Of a DNA stretch of 64,000 nt, positions 37,225 through 46,194 are shown one piece after another. The position numbers were made by a program, and so were the translations under genes. Origin of the DNA: Aquincola tertiaricarbonis (lineage in GTDB: Bacteria; Pseudomonadota; Gammaproteobacteria; Burkholderiales; Burkholderiaceae_C); contig NZ_CP097635.1 in assembly GCF_023573145.1 (NCBI RefSeq), positions 186,001 to 250,000 on the forward strand, given 5' to 3'. The notes beneath the pieces are model-generated. The model was not told where the DNA came from, searched no databases, and was given only the letters and a program-made list of their open reading frames with translations. Positions within the stretch are counted from its first letter, which is position 1; each line of letters starts with the position of its first letter.

Positions 37225-38448
37225 TCATGCCGCTTCAGCGGTGGCTTGCCATTGCGGGAAAGGGTCGGGCAGCGTGGCCCAGCCGGCGCGGCCCTTGCGC
37301 GTTTCCGTGTGGTTCAGGTGCATGGCCTTCCAGGCCTGCTCGATGGCGGCACGGTCCATGCGGCGGCCGATGAACACCACCTCGTTCAGGCGGTCGCCGT
37401 GCGGCTCCACCCATCGCGCGTCGATCTCCTGCCGCTCGGCGCTGCCCGGCGCCGGCCAGCGGCTGCGGTCTGCGGCGGCCCACCAGCGGCCTACCGGCTC
37501 GTGCGTGGCGGTATGGCCGGCTCGCGAATAGCTCACCACCCAGTCTGGCCGGCTGGCCAGCCACACGTAGCCCTTGGCACGCAGCAGGCCAGGCAGCGGC
37601 ATGTCCATGAAGCTGGAAAAGCGCCACGGGTGCAGCGGCGCGCGGCTGCGCAGCACAAAGCTCTCGATGCCGTAGGCCTCGGTCTCGGGCGCATGCCGGC
37701 CCTCCAGTTCGCGCGCCCAGCCGGGCATCTCGCTGGCGCGCTCCATGTCGAAAAGGCCGGTGCCCAGCACGTCGTTCAGCGGCACACGGCCGTGGTCGGC
37801 CCAGACGATACGCGCCACCGGGTTCAGCGCCTTCACCACGGTCGCTACCTCGTCGCGGCGGGCGGCGTCCACCTTGTCGATCTTGTTGACCACCACCACG
37901 TCGGCGAATTCGATCTGCTCGGCCAGCAGTGCCGCCAGGCTGCGGGTGTCTTCGGGGCCGGCGGTTTCGCCGCGCTGGGCCAGCAGATCGGTGCTGCTGT
38001 AGTCAGCCAGCAGGTTGTAGGCGTCCACCACCGTCACCATGGTGTCGATGTGGGCCACGTCATTGAGCGAGCGCCCCTGCTCGTCGGTGAAGTCGAAGGT
38101 GGCGGCCACCGGCAACGGTTCGCCGATGCCGGTGGATTCGATCAGCAGGTGGTCGAAACGGCCCTCGGCCGCCAGCTTGCGCACTTCCACCAGCAAGTCT
38201 TCGCGCAGCGTGCAGCAGATGCAGCCGTTGCTCATCTCCACCAGCCGCTCCTCGGTGCGCGACAGCGCGGCACCGGCCTGGCCGGCGCTGCGTTCCACCA
38301 GCGAGGCGTCGATGTTGACTTCGCTCATGTCGTTGACGATGACGGCCACGCGCAGGCCTTCGCGGTTGGCCAGCACATGGTTGAGCAGCGTGGTTTTGCC
38401 CGCGCCCAAAAAGCCGGACAGGACAGTGACGGGCAGGGTCGTTTTCAT
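37225..38448 (-). CDS. COG0523 metal-chaperone GTPase (CobW/ZigA type)
   Basis: This 407-aa protein has the P-loop [15 protein letters not shown], Walker B and E-STG motif ([13 protein letters not shown]), the metal-binding GCICCTL signature, the guanine-specificity NKID motif and a C-terminal CobW_C domain ([15 protein letters not shown]). Members deliver zinc or other metals to client enzymes, many under zinc limitation. A Zur/Fur-like palindrome overlaps its promoter, which supports a zinc-starvation role. No client gene is adjacent. Confidence 0.92.
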   Translation of the reverse strand: MKTTLPVTVLSGFLGAGKTTLLNHVLANREGLRVAVIVNDMSEVNIDASLVERSAGQAGAALSRTEERLVEMSNGCICCTLREDLLVEVRKLAAEGRFDHLLIESTGIGEPLPVAATFDFTDEQGRSLNDVAHIDTMVTVVDAYNLLADYSSTDLLAQRGETAGPEDTRSLAALLAEQIEFADVVVVNKIDKVDAARRDEVATVVKALNPVARIVWADHGRVPLNDVLGTGLFDMERASEMPGWARELEGRHAPETEAYGIESFVLRSRAPLHPWRFSSFMDMPLPGLLRAKGYVWLASRPDWVVSYSRAGHTATHEPVGRWWAAADRSRWPAPGSAERQEIDARWVEPHGDRLNEVVFIGRRMDRAAIEQAWKAMHLNHTETRKGRAGWATLPDPFPQWQATAEAA

Positions 38449-38457
38449 GGCATCTCT

Positions 38458-38479
38458 TGCTAATGAGAAAGCATTATCA
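38458..38479 (-). promoter_or_regulatory. Zur/Fur-family operator candidate
   Basis: The arms TGCTAATG and CATTATCA pair in 7 of 8 positions around AGAAAG, in a short AT-rich island 10-31 nt before the GTPase start. The spacing (6 nt between heptamers) is one more than in the classic Fur box, so Zur is favoured given the gene. Confidence 0.5.
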
Positions 38480-38628
38480 TAAACAGGAATCCCCTAGACC
38501 TCCCCCTTCTCCTCCCAAGGCTCTGGGATGGACCCTGCCCTCGCCCCCGGATGCAATCGCCCCTGTGCTCACGCGGCGGCAGCCGTGGGGCGCTTGGTAC
38601 GGTTCAACATCCACCAGGGAGAGCCCGC

Positions 38629-39381
38629 TTGAAATCCTCGACCCCGACCTCCACCGGCTGGCGACGGCCGGTCGGCCTGGCCCTTGCGCTGGCCAGCCTG
38701 TGCGCACCGGCCTGGTCTGCCAGCAACCCCGCGATGGGCACCTGGACCACCACGCTGCAGGGCCGTGAGCTGGACGGCAACACGACCAACGGCTTCGAAG
38801 CCTGGTACGACACCGTGCTCGACATCACCTGGCTGGCCGACGCCAACGTGGCCGCCACCCGCGGCGCCACCGTCACCGGGCTGATGGGCTGGCAGGCCGC
38901 CACCGACTTTGCCGCCAACCTGAGCCTGTACGGGCTGAGCGGCTGGCGGCTGCCCGGCAACGGCCCGGTCAACGGCAGCAGTTTCGTGTTCGGCACCAGC
39001 TACAACGGCAGCACCGACGCCGGCTGGAACATCACCAGCACGGAGAGCGAGCTGTCCCACCTGTACAACGTGACGCTGGGCAACCAGGGCTCGTACACCA
39101 CGGCCGGCGTGGCGCGCAGCATCGTCACGCAGGACGGCCCCTTCACCAACATCCTGCCGAACTACTACTGGTCGTCGGGCGGCATCTCCGACACCTCGGG
39201 CGCCTGGGTGGTTTCTTTCCAGGGCGGCGACCAGAGCTTCGTCTCCAAGGGCAATGCCTTGGGGGTGTGGCTGGTGCGTGATGGCGACGTGCCGGCGGTG
39301 CCCGAGCCGGGCACCTGGGGCCTGATGGGCGCCGGCCTGGCCGCGGTGCTGGCCTGGCGTCGGCGCGCAGCGGCGCGCTGA
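38629..39381 (+). CDS. PEP-CTERM-anchored exported protein with DUF1566-like domain
   Basis: This 250-aa protein has a signal peptide ending PAWSAS, a Gly/Ser/Asn-rich body with the DUF1566/Lcl pattern (YDTVLDITWLADANVAAT, GWRLPGNGPVNG, YYWSSGGISD), and a C-terminal exosortase signal (VPEPGTWGLMGAGLAAVLAW, then Arg-rich). It should be processed by an exosortase, not encoded here, and released to the surface or extracellular matrix. The start is a TTG at 38629 preceded by AGGGAGAG; the frame upstream has no signal-peptide character. Confidence 0.8.
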   Translation: MKSSTPTSTGWRRPVGLALALASLCAPAWSASNPAMGTWTTTLQGRELDGNTTNGFEAWYDTVLDITWLADANVAATRGATVTGLMGWQAATDFAANLSLYGLSGWRLPGNGPVNGSSFVFGTSYNGSTDAGWNITSTESELSHLYNVTLGNQGSYTTAGVARSIVTQDGPFTNILPNYYWSSGGISDTSGAWVVSFQGGDQSFVSKGNALGVWLVRDGDVPAVPEPGTWGLMGAGLAAVLAWRRRAAAR

Positions 39382-39387
39382 AGCGCT

Positions 39388-40023
39388 TCAGGCCTCGGCT
39401 TCGGCCGCCGCCGCTCCCAGGGCCACGGTGCCGCGGCCGCGGCGCTTGGCTTCGTAAAGCGCGGCATCGGCCCGTGCCACCAGGTCGGCGGCCACGGTGC
39501 CTCCGGCCGCCACCGCCACGCCCACGCTGGCGCCGATGTGCACCGGATGCCCGCCCACGGTGAAGGGCCGGGCCGCCGCCTTCACCACGCTGGCGGCCAC
39601 CCGCTCGGCCACGCTGGTGTCGGGGATGTGGCGTAACAGAATCGCGAACTCGTCACCGCCCAGCCGGGCCGTCACGTCGTGCGGGCGCACCAGGCCGGCC
39701 AGCGCCTGGCCGAAGCGCTGCAGCAGTTCGTCGCCGGCCGGGTGGCCGTAGCGGTCGTTCACCGGCTTGAAGTGGTCGAGGTCGATGTACAGCAGCGCGG
39801 CCATGCGGCCGTCGTCGGTGGCCGCCAGATCGGCCAGATGGCGGTCGAAGCCGGCGCGGTTGAAGAGGCCGGTGAGCGCATCACGCTCGCTCAGGTGCGT
39901 CAGGCTCGGCCCGCGCGAAGTCGGTGTCGCCCAGCAGCACATCGACCGGCCAGCCGACGATGGCGTCGCGCCCCATGCCGATCCAGCGCTCGTAGCTGGT
40001 GTTGACGAAGCGGTAGCAGCCAT
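39388..40023 (-). pseudogene. GGDEF (diguanylate cyclase) half of a frameshifted gene
   Basis: From about 39905 downward the frame encodes a complete GGDEF domain: LTHLSERDALTGLFNRAGFD, LLYIDLDHFKPVNDRYGHPA, the inhibitory site RPHD five residues before GGDEF, and FTVGGHPVHIGASVGVAVA. It would make c-di-GMP from GTP. The residues translated before about 39905 in this frame are nonsense shadow of the preceding PAS domain, which is read in another frame. Removing one base near GAGCCTGACG (gene strand) fuses the two. No start codon or ribosome site of its own fits, so I treat it as the detached 3' half of the 39881-41773 gene. Confidence 0.7.
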
Positions 40024-41773
40024 CGGCCCCCACCACCGCGATGCAGGCCGGAATGGCTTCGGCCACCGAACGCAGCGTGGCGCTCAGGTCGCGCAGCGCC
40101 TGCTCCATGCGCGACCGTTCGGTGATGTCCATGCCGGTCTTGAACACGCCGACCACCGCGCCGCTGTCGTCGATGTCGGGGATCAGCTGTCCTTCGATGC
40201 GGCGGTGGTGGCCTTCCACCATGTCGTCGAACTCGAAGCGCTGCATGCGCCCCCGGAAGGCGGCGTCGAAGGCCGCATCCACTTCGGGCGATGGCTGGCC
40301 ACGCAGTTCGGCCAGCGTATGGCCCAGCGCCTGCTCGCGCGGCACGCCGAAGCGCCGGCAGTGCGCGTCGTTGAGGAAGCGGTAGCGACGTTCGGCATCG
40401 ACGTAGGCAATGCGCACCGGTAGGCTGTCGGTGAGCTTGCGCAGGAAACGCTCATTGGCGGCCAGCCGCTCCTGCAACAGCCGCCGTTCGGTAATGTCCT
40501 GGAAAGCGCCGACCAGGCGCACCACCGCGCCGCCCTGGTACTCGGCCTCACCCACCGCCCGCACCCAGATCCGGCGGCCGGTGGCGGTGACCAGCGGCAA
40601 CTCCAGGTCCCAGGGCGTGCCGTCGGCCAGGGCCTGGATGACGGCGCGCTCGACCTGCGCACGCGCCTCGGGCGCATAGAACTGGATGGCCGACTCCAGC
40701 TGCGGCTGGTAGTCGTCCGGCACCTCGTGGATGCGGCGCGTCTGCGCCGACCAGGTGATGCGCCCGCTGGCAGGGTCGAACTGCCAGCCGCCCACGCCGG
40801 CCACGCGGCCGGTGCGGTCGAGGAACGATTCCTGCTCGCGCAGTGCCGCCTCGGCCATCACGCGTTCATGGATGTCGCGGCCCACCGAATGCAGCAGCAG
40901 CGCGCCCTTGTCGTCGCGCTGCACCGAGTGCGTCCACGAGAAGTGCCGCAGCTGGCCGCACGGGGTCATCACGCTGCTGTCGGCGCTGCAGCGCTGGCGG
41001 GTGTTGAGCACCTGGTCCAGCTGGCCCCGCACGGCGGCACGCTCGGTGGGCGGCACATGGTCCAGCAGGTTGGTGCCGACCAGCGATGCCACGCTCAAAC
41101 CATGGTGGCGGGCATAGGCCTCGTTCACGTAGACCAGCTCGCCACACGGCTTGGCCAGCGAGACGATCTCGCTTTGCTGCTCCACCAACGCGCGGAAGCG
41201 CGCCTCGGTGGCCGCCAGCTCGGCCGCATGGCGGCGGGCCTGGGTGAGCGTGCGTTCCACCAGGCTGCGGCGCATGTCCAGTGCATCGGAGGCGATGGCC
41301 GCCAGCATGGTCAGCGTGCGGCGCTGCGCCTCGGTCATCTGCCGTGGCGACTGGTCGATCACGCACAAGGTGCCGACGGCGCTGCCTTCGCCGACGGTAA
41401 GCGGCGCGCCGGAATAGAAGCGGATGTCGGGCGGGCCCACCACCAGCGGGTTGCGGTTGAAGCGGTCGTCGGCGGTGGCGTCCTGCACCTCGAACAGGCT
41501 CTGGCTGCCGATGGCATGGGCGCAGAAGGCATGGGCGCGCGGAGTTTCCTGCACGCCGGGCAGGCCCACCTTGGCCTTGAACCACTGGCGGTCGGCATCC
41601 ACCAGGCTGAGCAGCGCGATCGGCACGCCGCAGGCCTCGGCCGCCAGCGCCACCAGGCGGTCGAACAGCGGCTCGGGCTCCGAGGCGAGGATCTGGAGCG
41701 CCTGCAGCCGCACCAATCGCGCCTCTTCGTCCTCGGGCATCGGGGGCACAGGAATCGCTGGAACAGCCGGCAT
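39881..41773 (-). CDS. GAF/multi-PAS sensor, N-terminal part of a frameshifted diguanylate cyclase
   Basis: The 630-aa product has a GAF domain (about 20-165; FYSGAPLTVGEGSAVGTLCV) followed by four PAS regions (about 190-310, 320-430, 435-550 and 560-620) and PAC motifs such as GAFQDITERRLLQERL and VFKTGMDITERSRMEQAL. It ends abruptly at TGA (39881) just where a GGDEF domain continues in another frame. It either is a broken gene, a sequencing error, or a sensor whose output domain is made only by frameshifting. Without the shift it has no catalytic domain. Confidence 0.8.
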   Translation of the reverse strand: MPAVPAIPVPPMPEDEEARLVRLQALQILASEPEPLFDRLVALAAEACGVPIALLSLVDADRQWFKAKVGLPGVQETPRAHAFCAHAIGSQSLFEVQDATADDRFNRNPLVVGPPDIRFYSGAPLTVGEGSAVGTLCVIDQSPRQMTEAQRRTLTMLAAIASDALDMRRSLVERTLTQARRHAAELAATEARFRALVEQQSEIVSLAKPCGELVYVNEAYARHHGLSVASLVGTNLLDHVPPTERAAVRGQLDQVLNTRQRCSADSSVMTPCGQLRHFSWTHSVQRDDKGALLLHSVGRDIHERVMAEAALREQESFLDRTGRVAGVGGWQFDPASGRITWSAQTRRIHEVPDDYQPQLESAIQFYAPEARAQVERAVIQALADGTPWDLELPLVTATGRRIWVRAVGEAEYQGGAVVRLVGAFQDITERRLLQERLAANERFLRKLTDSLPVRIAYVDAERRYRFLNDAHCRRFGVPREQALGHTLAELRGQPSPEVDAAFDAAFRGRMQRFEFDDMVEGHHRRIEGQLIPDIDDSGAVVGVFKTGMDITERSRMEQALRDLSATLRSVAEAIPACIAVVGADGCYRFVNTSYERWIGMGRDAIVGWPVDVLLGDTDFARAEPDAPERA

Positions 41774-41876
41774 GACGGTAAGTCGAGTGATCGGCCATTC
41801 TGGTGGCCGGCCCCTCGGCCTAAGCCTTGAAGTCGGCGTCTTGCACGGCGCTGTTCAGGCGACCGTCGGCCCGCCC

Positions 41877-43679
41877 TTAGAAGGTGCTCCAGTCATCGTC
41901 GCTGGCGGCGACCGGCTGAGCTGCCGGCGCCGGCGCGGGTGCGGCCACCGGCGCGGGCTTGCGCACGACCGGCTTGGCCGCCGCACGCACCACCGGCCGG
42001 CTGGCCGGCGCGGCGGCGCGCGGCTTGAAGCGCGGGGCCGCAGCGGCCGGGGAGGCCGGCGCCGCAGGCGCGACCGGCGCGGTGGAGGCGCTGGGCGCCG
42101 GGTGGCTGAAGCTGGCGGCAGCCGCCTCGCGCACGTCCACCTTGAACACGGCCACCGCGTCCACCAGCTGGCGGGCCTGGGTCTTCAGGCTCTCGGCCGC
42201 GGCCGCGCCCTCTTCCACCAGCGCGGCGTTCTGCTGCGTGCCCTGGTCCATGTGGTTGACGGCCTCGCCCACCTGCTTGACGCCGTGGGCCTGCTGCTCG
42301 CTGGCGGCAGTGATCTCGGCCACGATGTCGGTCACATGCTTGACCGAGTCAACGATCTCGCCCATGGTGGTGCCGGCCTGGCCGACCAGGGCCGTGCCCT
42401 TTTCCACCTGCTCGACGCTGCGGCCGATCAGGCTCTTGATCTCACGCGCGGCCTCGGCGCTGCGTTGCGCCAGGCTGCGCACTTCGCCCGCCACCACGGC
42501 AAAGCCGCGGCCCTGCTCACCGGCGCGGGCGGCTTCCACCGCGGCGTTCAGCGCCAGGATGTTGGTCTGGAAGGCAATGCCGTCGATGACGCCGATGATG
42601 TCGCCGATCTTGCGGCTGCTCTCGCTGATCTCCTGCATCGTGGCCACGACCTGGCTCACCACCTGGCCGCCCTGGGCGGCCACGGCCGAGGCGCCCTGCG
42701 TGAGCTGGTTGGCCTGGCGGGCGCTCTCGGCGTTGTTGCGCACGGTGGTGCCCAGCTCGTCCATCGTGGCGGCGGTCTGCTGCAGTGAGCTGGCCTGCTG
42801 CTCGGTGCGTTCGCTCAGGTCCAGGTTGCCCTGGGCGATCTGGGCGCTGGCGGTGGCCACGCTCTCGGCGTTCTGGCGCACACCGGCCACCACCTGCGCC
42901 AGGTTCTGCTGCATCCCGCGCAGCGCCTTCAGCAGGTGGCCGACCTCGTCGGCCTGGCCTTCGGGGATGGGGCTGGTCAGGTCACCGGCGCGAACCGCAT
43001 CGGCGGCCCGCACGGCGGCGGCCATCGGCTGGGTGATGGAGCGGGTGAGGTACAGGGCCAGCAGCACGCCGCCCACCAGGGCCAGCACCGTGCCGGCCGC
43101 GATCATCAGCAGCGAGCTCTGCGTGTCGGCCTTGGCGGCCTCCGAGGCATCGGACATCTGGCGCTCGAACAGCGTCACCTGGTCGGACAGGGCCTTGAGG
43201 TATTCGCCCTGAACCGCGTAGCGCGGGCCGTACAGCAGCTCGGACGCCTGCTCGGGCTTCTTGTCCTGGGCCAGCTTGGCCACGTCGTAGGTGAACTCGA
43301 AATACTGCTGGTTCAGCGCGGCAGCCTTGTCGACCGCGGCGCGGCCGTCATCGGTGAACACCAGGCCGCGCAGGTCGGCCAGCAGGGCCTGGGCCTTGTC
43401 GCGGTTGGCGTCCAGCGCCGTGCGGTTGGGCGCCTGCTTGGCAGCGTCCTGCACCAGGATCAGGTTGCGCGCCACGCGGGCCGAATCCACCACCAGGTAG
43501 GCCAGGCTCTGCGCGCGCTGGGTCTTGACGTGCAGGTTGTCGTTGAGCAGCACGATGGCATCGCGCAGCTGGAACATGTGGTGGAGGCTGATGCCGGCCA
43601 CCACGATCAACATCGCGAGGACCACACCGAAGCCGAGGGACAAACGCTTGCCGATCGTCAGGTCTTTGAAAAAGGACAT
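41877..43679 (-). CDS. Methyl-accepting chemotaxis protein
   Basis: This is a 600-aa chemoreceptor. Order: transmembrane helix ([18 protein letters not shown]), a four-helix periplasmic sensor of about 160 residues, a second helix ([20 protein letters not shown]), HAMP, and the signalling hairpin with the invariant tip [20 protein letters not shown]. The C-terminal tail is a long Ala/Pro linker ending in DDDWSTF; the last five residues DWSTF resemble the CheR/CheB-docking pentapeptide (NWETF in E. coli Tar). ATG at 43679 gives the usual short cytosolic N-terminus. No che genes are adjacent. Confidence 0.94.
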   Translation of the reverse strand: MSFFKDLTIGKRLSLGFGVVLAMLIVVAGISLHHMFQLRDAIVLLNDNLHVKTQRAQSLAYLVVDSARVARNLILVQDAAKQAPNRTALDANRDKAQALLADLRGLVFTDDGRAAVDKAAALNQQYFEFTYDVAKLAQDKKPEQASELLYGPRYAVQGEYLKALSDQVTLFERQMSDASEAAKADTQSSLLMIAAGTVLALVGGVLLALYLTRSITQPMAAAVRAADAVRAGDLTSPIPEGQADEVGHLLKALRGMQQNLAQVVAGVRQNAESVATASAQIAQGNLDLSERTEQQASSLQQTAATMDELGTTVRNNAESARQANQLTQGASAVAAQGGQVVSQVVATMQEISESSRKIGDIIGVIDGIAFQTNILALNAAVEAARAGEQGRGFAVVAGEVRSLAQRSAEAAREIKSLIGRSVEQVEKGTALVGQAGTTMGEIVDSVKHVTDIVAEITAASEQQAHGVKQVGEAVNHMDQGTQQNAALVEEGAAAAESLKTQARQLVDAVAVFKVDVREAAAASFSHPAPSASTAPVAPAAPASPAAAAPRFKPRAAAPASRPVVRAAAKPVVRKPAPVAAPAPAPAAQPVAASDDDWSTF

Positions 43680-43728
43680 GGGGATGGGTTGGAAGTGCAG
43701 CCGGCGGGATGCCGGTACGACCTGTCCC

Positions 43729-43736
43729 TTATCGGC
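43729..43736 (-). promoter_or_regulatory. Possible sigma-28 -10 element of the chemoreceptor gene
   Basis: On the minus strand GCCGATAA, the consensus -10 of FliA promoters, lies 50 nt before the start codon. The matching -35 (TAAA) is not clear at the expected spacing, so the call is weak. Confidence 0.3.
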
Positions 43737-43804
43737 ATCTGCCATGGCCGATGAACCCCGAGGCCCACGCTGTTTCAATCGGCCGCGGCCGGGCGCCGGC
43801 CCTG

Positions 43805-45058
43805 TCAGCCTGGGGCCACTTCCAGATCAGCGCACAGCACCTGCAGCCGGTCGCCCTGCTGGAAGGCGAGCGACAGCGTGCGGCACATGCGGCCACCCTG
43901 CAGCGTGAGGTAGGGCCGTGTGACCTGCACCACGCCCGGCTGGCGCAGAGCGCGCCGGAAGTAGGCCCGCCGCGACCAGTTGGCGCGGCTGCAATCGAAC
44001 AGGGGCGCGAACTGGGGCGCGCTGCCCATCGAGTGCATCGAGTGGCCGGGGCGGAACACCGCCTCGCCCACCTGCAGGCCCTGGTCGTCGAGCAGGTAGC
44101 ACAAGGACGCACCGTCCAGCGCCAGGAACGGCACGCAGGCGGGTCCCAGCATCTCGCCCTGGCCCAGGTCCGCGCAGGCTTGGGACAAAGCTTCACTGTG
44201 CGGTGCCAGGCGGCGGCTGATATCCGCCGGCTCCTGCACCAGGCCAGGGTCGAAGCTGCGCCAGGCCTCGGCCAGCCGCGCCAGGGGGGCTGAGCCGGGC
44301 GCGGCTGCGGCCTCAGGCCGGCCGAAGAAGTAGCCCTGCACGAGATCCACGTCGCAGCCCAGGGCCACATGGGCACCCTGCAGGGTTTCGATGCCTTCCA
44401 TCACCACCAGTGCGCCGCACTCGTGCAGCAGCGCCACCATCTGCGCCACGATACGCATCGGGCCGCGGCCCTGCTTGGCCCGCAGCAGCACATGGCGGTC
44501 CAGCTTGACGATGTGCGGCCTCAGCTCGAACACCCGCTCGAAGTTGGAGTGGCCGGCGCCAAAGTCGTCCAGCGCGATGAGGCAGCCGGCCTCGCGCAGC
44601 GCTTGCACGCCCTCGCGCACCGCGCCGTCCAGCCCCATCGGCGACTCCAGCACCTCGATCACCAGCCGCTCGGGCGGCAGGGCGGAAGCGGCGATGGCCT
44701 TGAGGATGGGCGCGACGCCCCGCTGCAGCGAAGCGGGGTCGAGGTTGAGGAACAGCCACTGCCCTGGCGCGGCAGCCGGCGTCTGCGCGAAGTGCTGCAG
44801 GTGGGCCTGCAGTCCGCGCAGGTCCAGGTCGGCCCGCTGCGCAGGCGTGCGCAGGCTGGCGAACAGCTCGGCGGGCGGCAGCGGCCTGCCGTCGGCCATG
44901 CGTTCGGCGCGCAACAAGGCTTCCCAGCCCACCATCCGGCCATGGCTCAGGCTGAGGATGGGCTGGAAGGCAGAACCCAGGCGCAACGGCTGCCCGGGCC
45001 ACCCTGTGTGATCGGCCGACGGACGGCCCTGCACGTTCTCTACCCAGACTGTCGACAT
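43805..45058 (-). CDS. EAL-domain c-di-GMP phosphodiesterase with C-terminal sensor region
   Basis: This 417-aa protein begins with an EAL domain (about 20-260) that keeps the catalytic set: Glu in WEALLR, Asn in LFLNLDP, Glu in VIEVLES, Asp-Asp in [12 protein letters not shown], Lys in VKLDRH, Glu in MEGIET and Gln in [11 protein letters not shown]-terminal PAS/Cache-like domain of about 150 residues follows ([37 protein letters not shown]). It should hydrolyse c-di-GMP and may oppose the cyclase encoded nearby. ATG at 45058 is preferred over 45097. No transmembrane helix is seen. Confidence 0.9.
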   Translation of the reverse strand: MSTVWVENVQGRPSADHTGWPGQPLRLGSAFQPILSLSHGRMVGWEALLRAERMADGRPLPPAELFASLRTPAQRADLDLRGLQAHLQHFAQTPAAAPGQWLFLNLDPASLQRGVAPILKAIAASALPPERLVIEVLESPMGLDGAVREGVQALREAGCLIALDDFGAGHSNFERVFELRPHIVKLDRHVLLRAKQGRGPMRIVAQMVALLHECGALVVMEGIETLQGAHVALGCDVDLVQGYFFGRPEAAAAPGSAPLARLAEAWRSFDPGLVQEPADISRRLAPHSEALSQACADLGQGEMLGPACVPFLALDGASLCYLLDDQGLQVGEAVFRPGHSMHSMGSAPQFAPLFDCSRANWSRRAYFRRALRQPGVVQVTRPYLTLQGGRMCRTLSLAFQQGDRLQVLCADLEVAPG

Positions 45059-45172
45059 CCACCTCGTCCGATCCACCCCATGGCAGCGTTCAGCCAACAG
45101 GGGATTGGGTGCCGGCCATCCGCGTTATCGGCCGTCGGGCAGGATTCTCAAGGGCCATGGCATCGCCAGCGT

Positions 45173-45344
45173 CCGGCCCCGAGGCCAGCGCCGGGCCGCT
45201 CCCAAGCGGCCTCGGTACCCTCTCGGAGGGTGGCGCCACGCAGGGGCGCCGGGTGCGCCGGCCCCGAGGCCAGCGCCGGGCCGCTCCCAAGCGGCCTCGG
45301 CACCCTCTCGGAGGGTGGCGCCACCCAGGGGCGCCGGGTGCTCC
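45173..45344. repeat. Tandem 85-bp GC-rich repeat, two copies
   Basis: Two copies (45173-45257 and 45258-about 45342) differ at only a few positions (GGTACCC versus GGCACCC; CCACGCAG versus CCACCCAG). Each contains internal inverted repeats such as GAGGCC...GGCCTC, CCCTCTCGGAGGG and GGCGCC blocks. It fills the gap between the EAL gene and the 45347 gene and looks like a REP-type intergenic element, probably transcribed into a structured RNA or terminator at the end of the upstream unit. Confidence 0.8.
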
Positions 45345-45346
45345 AT

Positions 45347-46183
45347 CTACCTCGACCCACACTGCCGAAAAACATCTGGACTGGTATTGAAGCCGTCGAT
45401 GCGCCAGCCTTGCGCCGTCCAGGTCAGGCTCATCGCGCCGGCCAGGTCGATGCGGGTGTCGCCCTTGCGGGACAGCGGCGGCTGGTCCAGCCGCGGGGGC
45501 TGCGCGGGCGCCAGCAGGTCGCGCAGCGTCAGCTGCCGGGTGGTGGCGGGCACGCCCGGCACGCAGCGCGCGGCCGTGCGCATCAAGCTGGCCGGCCGCT
45601 TGACGATGTCCGGGCCTTCGACGAACTCCAGCTGCGGCAGCGCCAGCTTCTGCAGCGCCTGCCCATCACCACGGGCCACCGCCTCGCGCAGCTGCAGCCA
45701 GAAGAGATCGAAGGCCGCATCACGGTCCACCGACGCGCTGCAGCCGGCCGTGCCGGGCACCAGCGTGACGGTGGGCGGCAGCGCCAGGGCACCGCAGGCC
45801 GCGGGTGACCAGGCCAGCGCATAACCGGTGGCCCCGTTACGCTGCACGTCGACGCGCTGGCGCTGGCCCAGCACCTCGTCCTGCCACTCGAAGCGCCAGC
45901 TGCCATCGACCTGCGGGCGCGCCGGGCCGGCGCTGCGGAAGTCGCAGTCGCGGCTGCCGGCGTTCACGCCCACGCTCACCTGCAAGGGCTGGCCCGCCGC
46001 GTCGTGGCTGATGCGGTAGCGGTGCTGCGCATCGGGCGTGCACACCAGCTGGCGCGGCAGCGGGGCATCGGCTGCGGTAGTTTCAGCCGCGTGCACGGCA
46101 GCGGACAGACCCAGGCAGGCGGACAGGCAGGCCGACAGCCCGGGGCGGACGAAGGAGAACAAAGCAGGTCTTGCGGTCACCAT
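45347..46183 (-). CDS. Exported protein of unknown function (possible periplasmic immunity protein)
   Basis: This 278-aa protein has a Sec signal peptide (about residues 1-33, ending AAVHA). The mature part has several cysteines and mixed beta/alpha character (RQLVCTPDAQHRYRISHDAA, VDRDAAFDLFWLQLREAVAR). I do not recognise a family. It starts 11 nt after the stop of the LysM/amidase-like gene, so both are probably one transcript. A periplasmic protein coupled to a peptidoglycan hydrolase lacking a signal peptide would fit an immunity protein; this is inference. The gene ends at the 85-bp repeat. Confidence 0.6.
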   Translation of the reverse strand: MVTARPALFSFVRPGLSACLSACLGLSAAVHAAETTAADAPLPRQLVCTPDAQHRYRISHDAAGQPLQVSVGVNAGSRDCDFRSAGPARPQVDGSWRFEWQDEVLGQRQRVDVQRNGATGYALAWSPAACGALALPPTVTLVPGTAGCSASVDRDAAFDLFWLQLREAVARGDGQALQKLALPQLEFVEGPDIVKRPASLMRTAARCVPGVPATTRQLTLRDLLAPAQPPRLDQPPLSRKGDTRIDLAGAMSLTWTAQGWRIDGFNTSPDVFRQCGSR

Positions 46184-46194
46184 GGCGCGCAGTA

